Made by a program: the position numbers and the translations under genes
In this document: positions 35,012-43,094 of the stretch, piece by piece
How the letters are laid out: each line of letters starts with the position of its first letter
Numbering within the stretch: the first letter of the stretch is position 1
Assembly: GCF_045310695.1 (NCBI RefSeq)
Contig: NZ_JBJIAA010000004.1
Location: 245,420 to 309,419 of the forward strand
Length of the DNA stretch: 64,000 nucleotides
Direction: 5' to 3'
Source: Clostridium_S neuense
Lineage (GTDB): Bacteria; Bacillota; Clostridia; Clostridiales; Clostridiaceae
The notes under the pieces: model-generated
What the model saw: the letters and a program-made list of their open reading frames with translations, nothing else
What the model was told of the DNA's origin: nothing
Databases searched by the model: none

Positions 35012-35457
35012 AGAAGGATAATAATCATATACGGGGTTTGGGATGTAATCCCATTATCCTTCTTTAACTTGTATTACTCTTATATATTTATTAAACCAAA
35101 CCCCGCGATCTTAGTTTGTAATTACTTTGAGTTTTTATTTATTGCTTGAAGAGAGGTTCTTTTGGGTTATAGAAGGATAACGATCATATGCGGGGTTTGG
35201 GATGTAATCCCATTATCCTTCTTTAACTTGTATTACTCTTATATATTTATTAAACCAAACCCCGCGATCTTAGTTTGTAATTACTTTGAGTTTTTATTTA
35301 TTGCTTGAAGAGAGGTTCTTTTGGGTTATAGAAGGATAATGGGCTCCGCCCAAACCCCGCGATCTTAGTTTGTAATTACTTTGAGTTTTTATTTATTGCT
35401 TGAAGAGAGGTTCTTTTGGGTTATAGAAGGATAATGGGCTCCGCCCAAACCCCGCGT
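35012..35457 (+). repeat. Repeat B array 2 (periods 159, 159 and 95 bp, core in both orientations)
   Basis: AGAAGGATAA recurs at 35012, 35171, 35330 and 35425. The last two units carry the simple core (AGAAGGATAATGGGCTCCGC then CCAAACCCCGCG). The first two instead hold a half core, an inverted whole core (CGGGGTTTGGGATGTAATCC, CATTATCCTTCT), a 34-bp spacer, and then the right half core AAACCCCGCG. Inter-core spacers of about 63 bp (starting ATCTTAGTTTGTAATTACTT) are essentially identical in all units. It ends 7 bp before the TTGACA of the feo promoter. Confidence 0.9.
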
Positions 35458-35464
35458 ATGATTA

Positions 35465-35520
35465 TTGACATTTCTTTAGTTTGATGATAATATTTAATTA
35501 GTAAATGATAATTGTTTTCA
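35465..35520 (+). promoter_or_regulatory. feo promoter with Fur-like box
   Basis: TTGACA (35465-35470) and TAATAT (35488-35493) are separated by 17 bp, an excellent sigma-A promoter. TGATAATTGTTTTCA (35506-35520) resembles the 7-1-7 Fur box TGATAATnATTATCA, with two mismatches. Iron repression by the Fur at 3.5 kb is a reasonable inference. Confidence 0.7.
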
Positions 35521-35536
35521 TTTAGGAGGTGTTGGA

Positions 35537-35761
35537 ATGAGTTTATATGATCTAAAGTGCGGGGAAAAAGGAATCATAAAAAATATAGTAGGCGATAAAA
35601 AATTATCAAAGCGATTATTTGCTCTTGGATTTATAGAAGGTACGGAAGTAAAGTTAAAAACTGCTGCCCCTTTAGGCGACCCTATTATAATTCACATTAG
35701 AGATTTTAATATTGCTCTTAGAAAAAAGGATGCCAAAAATATATTTTTAAAGGAGGCTTGA
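35537..35761 (+). CDS. feoA: Ferrous iron transport accessory protein FeoA
   Basis: A 74-residue SH3-like cytosolic protein that assists FeoB. Conserved pattern: GEKGIIKNIVGDKKLSKRL, FALGFIEGTEVKLKTAAPLG and ALRKKDAKNIFL. The gene has a strong AGGAGGTG site and lies 1 bp before feoB. First gene of a likely Fur-regulated operon. Confidence 0.95.
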   Translation: MSLYDLKCGEKGIIKNIVGDKKLSKRLFALGFIEGTEVKLKTAAPLGDPIIIHIRDFNIALRKKDAKNIFLKEA

Positions 35762-35762
35762 G

Positions 35763-37526
35763 ATGATAACAGCAGCACTTATGGGTAATCCGAATGTTGG
35801 AAAAACCACTTTATTTAATGCCCTAACCGGTTCCGATCAATACGTAGGTAATTGGGCGGGTGTAACGGTAGAAAAAAAAGAAGGTTTTCTAAATAATTCT
35901 ATTGAAATAGTAGATTTACCCGGAATATATGCTATGGATACTTATTCTAACGAGGAAAAAGTTTCAAAAAACTTTTTACTAAATGAAAATGTAGATGTAA
36001 TTATCAATATAGTTGATGCATCTAATTTAGATAGAAACTTATATCTTACAATGCAACTAAAAGAATTTAGAAAGCCAATAATTTTGGTTTTAAATATGAT
36101 AGATGTAGCATATAAAAAAGGATTTAGCATAAACTTTGATAAACTATCCTATGAATTAAATGTAAGAGTTGTACCTATAATAGCAGCAAAAAATAAAAAC
36201 ATAGAGGAAATCAAAGAAATTTTATTAAACCAAGATTTTACATCCTCAAATAATGATAATGAATATCACTTTCTATCGGAAAAAGAGACTTATAAATACA
36301 TTGAATCGGTTTTAAATAAATGCGTAAGCAAATCAAATAAATTTATAATCTCATATACAGAAATAATTGATAAAATACTTTTAAATAAATTTTTAGCCTA
36401 TCCAGCATTTTTTATTATTATATGGCTAATTTTCAAATTTACATTTTCGTGGGTTGGTGGTCCGCTTCAAGATTTAGCTGATACACTTTTAAATGATTCA
36501 CTTATTCCAAAACTGCACTTATTGTTTTCCTCCACAAGTCCATGGTTCAGTTCACTTTTAATAGATGGAATAATTGGAGGCGTTGGCTCAGTTATTGTAT
36601 TTCTTCCTATAATTTTAGCTTTATTCTTTTGCATATCAATTTTAGAAGACAGCGGTTATATGGCTAGAGCTGCACTGCTTATGGATATAATAATGAGAAA
36701 AATGGGGCTATCCGGTAAAGCTTTTATTCCAATGGTAATGGGTTTTGGTTGTGGAGTACCTGCAATAATGTCTGCAAGAACGCTTGAAAGTGAAAAAGAT
36801 AGAAAACTGGCTGCACTGCTTATTCCCTTTATGTCTTGCAATGCTAAACTTCCTGTATATGCTCTACTGACAGCTGCATTATTTCCAAAGCATCAAGGAT
36901 TAGTTATAGGTTCATTATACTTGTTTGGAATTATAATTGCTTTTATTGTAGGAAAATCCTTTAAAAATACATTATTTAAAAAAGGTGAGGAACCATTGAT
37001 AATAGAGCTTCCTGATTACAAATTTCCAGAGCTAAAAAACTTACTTTTTCACACTTGGGAGAAGGGAAAGGGATTTTTAAAAAAAGCTGGAACTATAATT
37101 TTCTCTGTTTCAGTTATAATTTGGCTTTTATCTCACTTTGGTACCAGTGGTTTTGTAGATATTAAATATAGCTTTTTAGCTGAAATAGGACATGTTCTTG
37201 TAGCATTTTTTATACCACTTGGATTTGGCACATGGCAAAATTCAGTTGCTCTTCTAAGTGGACTTGCAGCAAAGGAAGTAGTAGTAAGCACTATGGGAGT
37301 TCTATATGGTTCACATTTGCCCAATATGCTTCCAGTACTGTTCACTCCAGTTACTGCATATTCCTTTTTAGTATTTACACTTTTGTATCCACCGTGTATA
37401 TCAGCACTTGGTACAGTAAAAAAAGAATATGGCTTTAATATGATGGCATTTACAATAGTTTATCAAATTTGTGTAGCATGGATAGCTGCATTTATAGTAT
37501 ACAATATAGGTATTTTAATATTTTAA
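35763..37526 (+). CDS. feoB: Ferrous iron transporter FeoB
   Basis: GTP-dependent membrane transporter for Fe2+. Length is 587 residues, shorter than many FeoB proteins (often 650-770). The N-terminal G domain has GNPNVGKTT (8-16), DLPGIYAMD (G3) and LNMID (G4). A shortened helical linker follows, then about 8-10 membrane helices with two gate motifs (MGFGCGVPAIMSARTLE and PFMSCNAKLPVYALL). Upstream feoA is nearly contiguous, and a small Cys-rich gene follows 19 bp later. Expected in the inner membrane and induced by iron shortage. Confidence 0.96.
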   Translation: MITAALMGNPNVGKTTLFNALTGSDQYVGNWAGVTVEKKEGFLNNSIEIVDLPGIYAMDTYSNEEKVSKNFLLNENVDVIINIVDASNLDRNLYLTMQLKEFRKPIILVLNMIDVAYKKGFSINFDKLSYELNVRVVPIIAAKNKNIEEIKEILLNQDFTSSNNDNEYHFLSEKETYKYIESVLNKCVSKSNKFIISYTEIIDKILLNKFLAYPAFFIIIWLIFKFTFSWVGGPLQDLADTLLNDSLIPKLHLLFSSTSPWFSSLLIDGIIGGVGSVIVFLPIILALFFCISILEDSGYMARAALLMDIIMRKMGLSGKAFIPMVMGFGCGVPAIMSARTLESEKDRKLAALLIPFMSCNAKLPVYALLTAALFPKHQGLVIGSLYLFGIIIAFIVGKSFKNTLFKKGEEPLIIELPDYKFPELKNLLFHTWEKGKGFLKKAGTIIFSVSVIIWLLSHFGTSGFVDIKYSFLAEIGHVLVAFFIPLGFGTWQNSVALLSGLAAKEVVVSTMGVLYGSHLPNMLPVLFTPVTAYSFLVFTLLYPPCISALGTVKKEYGFNMMAFTIVYQICVAWIAAFIVYNIGILIF

Positions 37527-37545
37527 TTAATTGAGGTGATTTTAA

Positions 37546-37698
37546 ATGATATTTGAATTAATAATAACAGCTTTAATAGTTTTATCTGCTTTGTTCATAT
37601 TCATAAAAAATATGAAAAAGAGTGCAAAAGGTTCGTGCAACTGCAGTTGTTGTTCATCAAAGACAAAGTCCTGCTGCAATAAAAATTTTCAAAAGTAA
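37546..37698 (+). CDS. Small Cys-rich membrane protein associated with FeoB
   Basis: A 50-residue gene too short for standard ORF cut-offs. It starts behind GAGGTGATTTTAA. The N-terminus is one membrane helix (MIFELIITALIVLSALFIFI). A short basic stretch follows, then a cysteine cluster with six Cys (GSCNCSCCSSKTKSCCNK). Such proteins commonly follow feoB in Firmicutes (FeoB-associated Cys-rich membrane protein) and may bind iron or an iron-sulfur cluster. Co-transcribed with feoAB and ended by a strong terminator. Confidence 0.85.
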   Translation: MIFELIITALIVLSALFIFIKNMKKSAKGSCNCSCCSSKTKSCCNKNFQK

Positions 37699-37700
37699 TA

Positions 37701-37743
37701 AAAAAGTGGATTATTCTATGGCACAAAGAATAATCCACTTTTT
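37701..37743 (+). terminator. Terminator of the feo operon
   Basis: AAAAGTGGATTATTCT and its exact inverse AGAATAATCCACTTTT form a 16-bp stem, followed by T residues. Confidence 0.9.
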
Positions 37744-37802
37744 ATATCATTTTTTTATAAACATTCATATACTTTACTATAAACACTTTTAGGAGATATG
37801 TA

Positions 37803-38324
37803 ATGCTAAGACAAAACAAATACTTAAGATTTGAAGCTGTTTCCTATGCTTTAACCTATGCTCTAACCCCAAACCCTAAGTATAGGTATTTTCAACTAAT
37901 AGGTGATAATGGTGGAGATTGTACTAATTTTATATCTCAATGCCTTCTAGCTGGTGGTGCTAAAATGAATTATGGAACCAGCTGGAGTTGGTGGTATAAT
38001 ATTAAAAATCCAAACAATGTAATGGATGATACCTGGTCTGTATCTTGGGCAGTAGCTCATTCTTTATACTACTATTTAAGAAATAATGAAGAAATAAATT
38101 CTCCTTATACCAAGGGATTAGAAATTTCAAATGTAAAAGACCTTGAATTAGGTGATTTAATTTTTTATGAGGATAATAACAAAAAAATTTTTCATTCTAC
38201 AATAATAACTTCCATTATGAGCGGAGTTCCATTAGTATCTCAGCATACGCCTGAAGCTGTGAATATTTATTATAAAAACTCATGGAAAGCCCAAAAATAT
38301 CATTATGTAAAGATTATTGTGTAA
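37803..38324 (+). CDS. Amidase-domain protein (Amidase_6, cysteine peptidase fold)
   Basis: A 173-residue protein with the putative amidase domain seen in clostridial cell-wall proteins. The motif GDNGGDCTNFISQCLLAGG (about 37-55) includes the presumed catalytic Cys. SWWYNIKNPNN and LELGDLIFYED follow, and HSTIITSI and QHTPEAVN carry candidate catalytic His residues. There is no signal peptide, so it may act inside the cell or be released by lysis. RBS TAGGAGATATGTA. Monocistronic. Confidence 0.8.
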   Translation: MLRQNKYLRFEAVSYALTYALTPNPKYRYFQLIGDNGGDCTNFISQCLLAGGAKMNYGTSWSWWYNIKNPNNVMDDTWSVSWAVAHSLYYYLRNNEEINSPYTKGLEISNVKDLELGDLIFYEDNNKKIFHSTIITSIMSGVPLVSQHTPEAVNIYYKNSWKAQKYHYVKIIV

Positions 38325-38405
38325 ATAAAATAACTATGTTCTGGTTGCCGCCAATATCAAATGCATCTTAACATATAGGCTTTACTTATGTAGAACATTT
38401 AAATT

Positions 38406-38507
38406 ATAGATAAACCGCTTCAACTATTGAAATTCATGTGCACCATAATGCCAATAAGACGGCATTTTGGTATAAATAAATTTCAAGTTTCAGAGTGGTT
38501 TATCTTT
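38406..38507 (-). repeat. Repeat A copy 7, inverted
   Basis: A nearly complete copy in the opposite orientation: TAGATAAACCGCTTCAACTA at the left, CATGTGCACCATAATGCC in the middle, and TTCAGAGTGGTTTATCTTTA at the right. It lies just beyond the MATE remnant. Region 38325-38405 has no feature. Confidence 0.85.
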
Positions 38508-38548
38508 AAAAACGTTCCAAGCAAATATCCAAGGGTTATTCTAAATAT

Positions 38549-38745
38549 CTACATACCAACTATTATAAGAAGAAAAGTTGACAACTTAGTTATATATGAA
38601 AGACATTTACCCGCGCCATCTTCATCGCCCTTTCCCATATATTGTCCTACCGCTGCAGTAGCAGCAATACAAAGGGAATTTCCGGGTATATTTATAAAAT
38701 TACCTACAGACTTTGTTATAGTATTTAAGTACTCTATATAATAAA
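38549..38745 (-). pseudogene. MATE-family efflux pump remnant
   Basis: The minus strand encodes about 65 residues ending at a TAG. They include TITKSVGNFINIPGNSLCIA, ATAAVGQYMGKGDEDGAG and KCLSYITKLSTFLLIIVGM. This matches an internal MATE segment (small-residue helix followed by VGQ.LG..D...A). There is no N-terminal part, no start and no continuation after the stop. The fragment abuts the stop of the dehydrogenase gene and a repeat-A copy. It is a decayed gene piece. Confidence 0.75.
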
Positions 38746-38748
38746 TAT

Positions 38749-39624
38749 CTATTTATCCAAAAGTTTATATAGAACTTGGGTTCCATAATCTTCCTTGTTG
38801 TCTTCTGCAAGTTTATCATATAGTGATTTAGCTAATTTTAGTCCCGGAGTTTCAAGCCCCATGTTCTCAGCTTCTGATAAGGCAATCTTCATATCTTTAA
38901 TAAAATGTTTTACATAAAAACCAGGTGCAAAATCTCCCTTTATCATTCTCGGTGCTAAATTGCTTAAGGACCAGCTTCCTGCTGCACCAGTTTTTATAGT
39001 ATTTAAAACTTTCTCTTCATTAAGTCCAGCTTTTTTAGCATAAACCATTGCTTCACATACTCCCATCATGTTAGAAGCTATAGCTATCTGATTGCACATT
39101 TTTGTATGCTGCCCTGAACCCGCTTCACCTTCCCAAACAATATTACTTCCCATAGTCTCAAATAGAGGTATCATCTTTTTAAATACCTCCTCTTCCCCGC
39201 CAACCATAATGCAAAGAGCTGCATTTTTAGCACCAACATCTCCTCCAGAAACCGGTGCATCAAGTGCATAAACCCCTTTTTTCTTTGCCTCCTTATATAT
39301 TTTCTTTGCAAGGGATGGCTTTGAAGTCGTCATATCAATTATATATCCACCGGATTTTACATTATTTATAATTCCATTGTCACCAAAATATATATCCTCA
39401 ACGTCCTTTGGATATCCAACCATAGTTATAACAATATCAGATTGCAATGCTAAATCACGTGGTGTATCCTTCCACTCTGCGCCCATTTCAATAAGTTCAT
39501 CTGCTCGTGATTTTGTTCTATTATGTACAAAAACCCTATAATCATTTTTTAAAATATTTAGAGCCATACTTTTCCCCATAACACCAGTTCCTATGAATCC
39601 TACTGTAGCTTTTTCTTTGTTCAT
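38749..39624 (-). CDS. Beta-hydroxyacid dehydrogenase (3-hydroxyisobutyrate / tartronate semialdehyde reductase family)
   Basis: A 291-residue NAD(P)-dependent dehydrogenase. The Rossmann motif is GFIGTGVMGKSMALNIL (about 9-25), with a basic residue after beta-2 (VHNRTKSRADEL) suggesting NADP preference. The substrate motif is DAPVSGGDVGAKNA (about 120-133) and the catalytic Lys is in GSGQHTKMCNQIAIASN (about 172). The exact substrate among 3-hydroxyisobutyrate, tartronate or succinic semialdehydes cannot be read. RBS AAGGAGAG. Single gene. Confidence 0.88.
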   Translation of the reverse strand: MNKEKATVGFIGTGVMGKSMALNILKNDYRVFVHNRTKSRADELIEMGAEWKDTPRDLALQSDIVITMVGYPKDVEDIYFGDNGIINNVKSGGYIIDMTTSKPSLAKKIYKEAKKKGVYALDAPVSGGDVGAKNAALCIMVGGEEEVFKKMIPLFETMGSNIVWEGEAGSGQHTKMCNQIAIASNMMGVCEAMVYAKKAGLNEEKVLNTIKTGAAGSWSLSNLAPRMIKGDFAPGFYVKHFIKDMKIALSEAENMGLETPGLKLAKSLYDKLAEDNKEDYGTQVLYKLLDK

Positions 39625-39670
39625 TTGCTCACTCTCCTTTTATATAATTGTAACCTTCTTAAACAACATT

Positions 39671-41089
39671 TTATAGATATATATCTGAAAGCTCAATCTT
39701 TACCTCTTTATTATCCATATCCATTAGTTTTCCTTTATCTTTATTGATATTTGGATCTTCATCTATGATTTTAACAGGCAGATTTATTAAAAATTCACTT
39801 CCACCTTGAAGCTTACTTTCAACTGTAATATTCCCTCCATGCATTTCTACAAAAGACTTTACTAAAGATAACCCTATACCACTTCCCTCTACATTTCTTC
39901 TAATAGAATCATCTACTTGTATAAATACATCAAATATTTTCTCTAACATATCTTCTGGAATACCTGAGCCATTGTCCTTTACCGATATAATTACAAATTT
40001 TTCATTATCGTGAATACTAACTTTTATGTTTCCACCCATATCAGTAAATTTAATTGCATTAGATAGTAAATTAAGCATTATTCTTTCAATTTTTTCAGAA
40101 TCATATGCCATAATTTTTTCTTCAACATCTGTATCAAAAATAACTTTAATATCCTTCAACTTTGCATACTCTACAACAGACATGGTAATATCTTCAATAG
40201 TATTTACTATATTACCATTTTTCTCTTCAAGCTTATAAAACCCAAGCCCGATTTTATTAATATCAATATAATTGTTAATAAGCCTTATAAGTCTATAACA
40301 GTTTTGTTTCATCACTCCAGAATATTTAAGAAACAAATCCATTTTATTTGACTTTTCGTCACTGGTATACATATTTTCAAGCAATTGAATAGCGCTATAT
40401 ATTATATTTATTGGTGTCTTTAATTCGTGTGAAATCGTTGAAAATAATCTTGTTTTAAGAGCATTATATTCATTTGCTTCCTTTAAAAGAGTGTCTCTTT
40501 GTAAAATTTCATTTTTTAGTCTTTTAGACATCTGCCTCAATTGCAATTCTTCATATCCTATTTTAGATAAAAAGTTTGCAAACATAAATAATAAATCAAC
40601 AGCAGCCTTAACACTTTTATTATCAATTATTTTAACTTCTTCAGCTGCCTTAAAAAATCCATTTCCATCTATGCCTAGTTTTCTAGCCTTTTCTTCCAAA
40701 TCTGATTTTTCAAACTTGTGCTCTAAGATTTGTCCGCCTAAAATTGTACCTATTTGTTTTCCGTCAATCAATATGGGTGCTGCAAAATCAATAAGTCCTG
40801 CATGACACTTATATATGCATGGTTTGCCCATTTCAGTTGCTCTCTCTCCTCCATATTTATGTGCATTAGCACATTCTTTATCGCCTTTATTTGTTGAATG
40901 AATAAAATATTCACAAAACTTAGTATATGCAGTTGGTTTTGTCACTGGCACTCCATTTCTATCTACGGTTACACATGCCATATTCATGCTTTCGGCAAAA
41001 TTATCTTGAAATTTTTGAAGCAGGCTAATATCTATTATATCCTTAATTTCAATAGAATCAACATCAATATCCTGTTCGATATTTTCCAT
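39671..41089 (-). CDS. Sensor histidine kinase with N-terminal PocR ligand-binding domain
   Basis: A 472-residue soluble kinase with no membrane helices. The N-terminal PocR domain (about 18-180) has FQDNFAESMNMACVTVDRNG, CEYFIHSTNKGDKECANAH and CHAGLIDFAAPILIDGKQIG, with conserved Cys residues. PocR domains are linked to sensing of small diols or hydrocarbons. A HisKA helix follows with FSTISHELKTPINIIYSAI (phospho-His, about 219), then the HATPase with NLLSNAIKFTD, VKDNGSGIPED and GSGIGLSLVKSFVEMHGG. No response regulator lies next to it. RBS GGAGGAAATAGT. Confidence 0.92.
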   Translation of the reverse strand: MENIEQDIDVDSIEIKDIIDISLLQKFQDNFAESMNMACVTVDRNGVPVTKPTAYTKFCEYFIHSTNKGDKECANAHKYGGERATEMGKPCIYKCHAGLIDFAAPILIDGKQIGTILGGQILEHKFEKSDLEEKARKLGIDGNGFFKAAEEVKIIDNKSVKAAVDLLFMFANFLSKIGYEELQLRQMSKRLKNEILQRDTLLKEANEYNALKTRLFSTISHELKTPINIIYSAIQLLENMYTSDEKSNKMDLFLKYSGVMKQNCYRLIRLINNYIDINKIGLGFYKLEEKNGNIVNTIEDITMSVVEYAKLKDIKVIFDTDVEEKIMAYDSEKIERIMLNLLSNAIKFTDMGGNIKVSIHDNEKFVIISVKDNGSGIPEDMLEKIFDVFIQVDDSIRRNVEGSGIGLSLVKSFVEMHGGNITVESKLQGGSEFLINLPVKIIDEDPNINKDKGKLMDMDNKEVKIELSDIYL

Positions 41090-41211
41090 ACTATTTCCTC
41101 CAATACTTAATTACATAAAAGTTTTAAAAAACTAATTTACAACTTTCAATGTAAATATTCGATATAATATTCAAAAATCCTGTAGCAAAGAATAAATTAT
41201 ATATTTACAGC

Positions 41212-41237
41212 CTTAAGTTTCAAGATGGTTTATCTTT
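41212..41237 (-). repeat. Repeat A copy 8, terminal fragment
   Basis: CTTAAGTTTCAAGATGGTTT and ATCTTT match one end of repeat A. It lies in the 431-bp gap 41090-41520 between the divergently transcribed kinase and permease. The rest of that gap is very AT-rich upstream sequence with no gene seen. Confidence 0.6.
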
Positions 41238-41520
41238 AGTGATATCATTTAAAACTATAGCTATGTTTTATAAGTATTAATGTTAAATATTCATTTTCAT
41301 ATGTTTTGTTGTTAATTTTTATATGTTTTTATAACAATTAATAAATAAATACATTTTAATTTTGATATATTGCAAATTTTTATTGCATTTTTTATAAAAG
41401 TGGTAATATATATTTTATAGTAGTAATTATAAATTTTGTAAATTATATAGTAATTAATCCTTAATTTCATAAATAAACCACCAAAAATTAATAAAATATT
41501 TAAAAAAGGGGCGTGACATT

Positions 41521-43023
41521 ATGTCAGAAAACACAGAACTCAAAAAAACATTAAATTTAACAGGTGTTACAATGAATGCTATGGCTTTAATAGCTCCAGG
41601 AGCATTCTTGTGGCTTACCTTTCAAATGCAAGCAGCTCAAGTAAACAGCTCAGGTAAAACTACAGCTATGGATATATTTTCAGGACTTGTTTTAGCACTT
41701 ATTTTAGCATTTTTAACTGCTATTTCTTATTCTAAGCTTTCAGAATTATATCCTGAAGCTGGAACTGGAAGTTCTTACTACTTTGCTGGTCGTGCTCTTA
41801 GAAACGATCCTTCAAAACTATCCTACTTGTCAAGAATTGGTAAATATATTATAGGATGGTTTGCTCATATATACTATTGGGTTTACCCAGGTGTATTAGT
41901 TGCAATGATGGCTACCTTGATAACTTATATTTTCAGTGAGTTTGGAATAAATATTCCAGTTGCCGGTCAGGCTTTAATAGCAGTTATATTTGCTGGATTA
42001 ACTGGAGCAGTTGCATATAGAGGTATAAATGGTTCAACTTTATCCAGCATAGTAATTAATGTTATTCAAATTGTTACACTTGTGTTCACTACTATACTTG
42101 CAATTATATATAGAGTAATTAATCCACAGCATGTTGAATTTATCCATAAAAGTTTCTCTTCTGTAATAATGCCTCATAATCTTTCAAATATATTATTTCA
42201 AGCAACTATTTCAATGCTACTTTTAGTTGGTTTTGAATCGGCTACAGCGCTTGCTGGTGAAGCAAAGTCTCCAAAGCATGTAAGTAGAGGAGTAATTTTA
42301 TCCCTTGTAATTCAAGGACTAATATTTTATATATTTGAATACAGTGGTGCAATTGCATGGTTAAACACTTCATATAAGATAGGAAATAAAACTGGAATTG
42401 ATGCAGCTGCAGCATCAAGCGCACCAATTGGAGATATGGTTAAAATTGCAGGTAATGCACTTTTAAATAATTCTGGCTTTGTGCTCATGATAATAGTCGC
42501 AATTTCAGTCGCTATAGCAGTATTTGGAAGTACTCTTGCTTGTATGAATACTGGCGTAAGAATAACTTATGCTATGGCAAAGGATAATGAGGTTCCATCA
42601 GTTATGGGAGCACTGCATCCAAAGTATTCAACACCACGTGCTGCAGTATGGATAATCACTATAGTATCAGCTGTTATAGGAGCTATTGGCGCTATTTCAG
42701 TAACAAATTTAACTGCTGTCACATTAATATCAAATATAGGAACATTTATTTTATATGGAATGACAAATTTAGTAGCATTAGTAGCATTTGCCCACAGTAA
42801 AAAACGTAATTTCTTAACTAATATTATAATTCCAATACTTGGTTTCATATCAAATATAGGCATGCTTATTGCAATTTTCTATTTAGGTATTTCAGGTGGT
42901 GGCTCTACTCAAGTATCTGCTATAGCGGCAATTATAGCAACAATTGTATGGTTAGCTATTGGAGCAATTTATTTTGTTCTTAATAGTAGAAAGCAAGGTC
43001 GTTCTATTATTGTAACTGAATAA
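41521..43023 (+). CDS. APC-superfamily amino-acid permease
   Basis: A 500-residue integral membrane transporter with about 12 helices. The N-terminal signature is LNLTGVTMNAMALIAPGAFL (about 11-30) and SKLSELYPEAGTGSSYYFAG follows, typical of the APC family with an unwound first helix. GFESATALAGEAKSPKHVSR (helix 6-7 region) and TPRAAVWIITI are also conserved. The substrate is not identifiable. A weak stem-loop separates it from the PP2C gene 71 bp downstream, so the permease and the PP2C-PII-kinase genes may be partly co-transcribed. ATG behind GGGGCGTG. Confidence 0.9.
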   Translation: MSENTELKKTLNLTGVTMNAMALIAPGAFLWLTFQMQAAQVNSSGKTTAMDIFSGLVLALILAFLTAISYSKLSELYPEAGTGSSYYFAGRALRNDPSKLSYLSRIGKYIIGWFAHIYYWVYPGVLVAMMATLITYIFSEFGINIPVAGQALIAVIFAGLTGAVAYRGINGSTLSSIVINVIQIVTLVFTTILAIIYRVINPQHVEFIHKSFSSVIMPHNLSNILFQATISMLLLVGFESATALAGEAKSPKHVSRGVILSLVIQGLIFYIFEYSGAIAWLNTSYKIGNKTGIDAAAASSAPIGDMVKIAGNALLNNSGFVLMIIVAISVAIAVFGSTLACMNTGVRITYAMAKDNEVPSVMGALHPKYSTPRAAVWIITIVSAVIGAIGAISVTNLTAVTLISNIGTFILYGMTNLVALVAFAHSKKRNFLTNIIIPILGFISNIGMLIAIFYLGISGGGSTQVSAIAAIIATIVWLAIGAIYFVLNSRKQGRSIIVTE

Positions 43024-43035
43024 TTTGTTTTAAAG

Positions 43036-43066
43036 GATACTCTTTAAATGCCTTTACAAGAGTATC
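43036..43066 (+). terminator. Weak stem-loop between permease and PP2C genes
   Basis: GATACTCTT and AAGAGTATC form a 9-bp stem with a 13-nt loop, followed by a T-rich but interrupted stretch. It may attenuate read-through into the phosphatase gene. Confidence 0.5.
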
Positions 43067-43094
43067 TCTTTGCTTTTATACTGGAGGTGATATA

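Noticed and set aside
35012..35457. Repeat-B array considered as a CRISPR array
   Set aside because: Periods are 95-159 bp, spacers are identical instead of unique, the core occurs in both orientations and no cas genes are present.
41090..41520. T-box or amino-acid riboswitch before the permease gene
   Set aside because: No T-box GGTGG sequence, no antiterminator or terminator pair; the region is plain AT-rich DNA with one repeat-A end.
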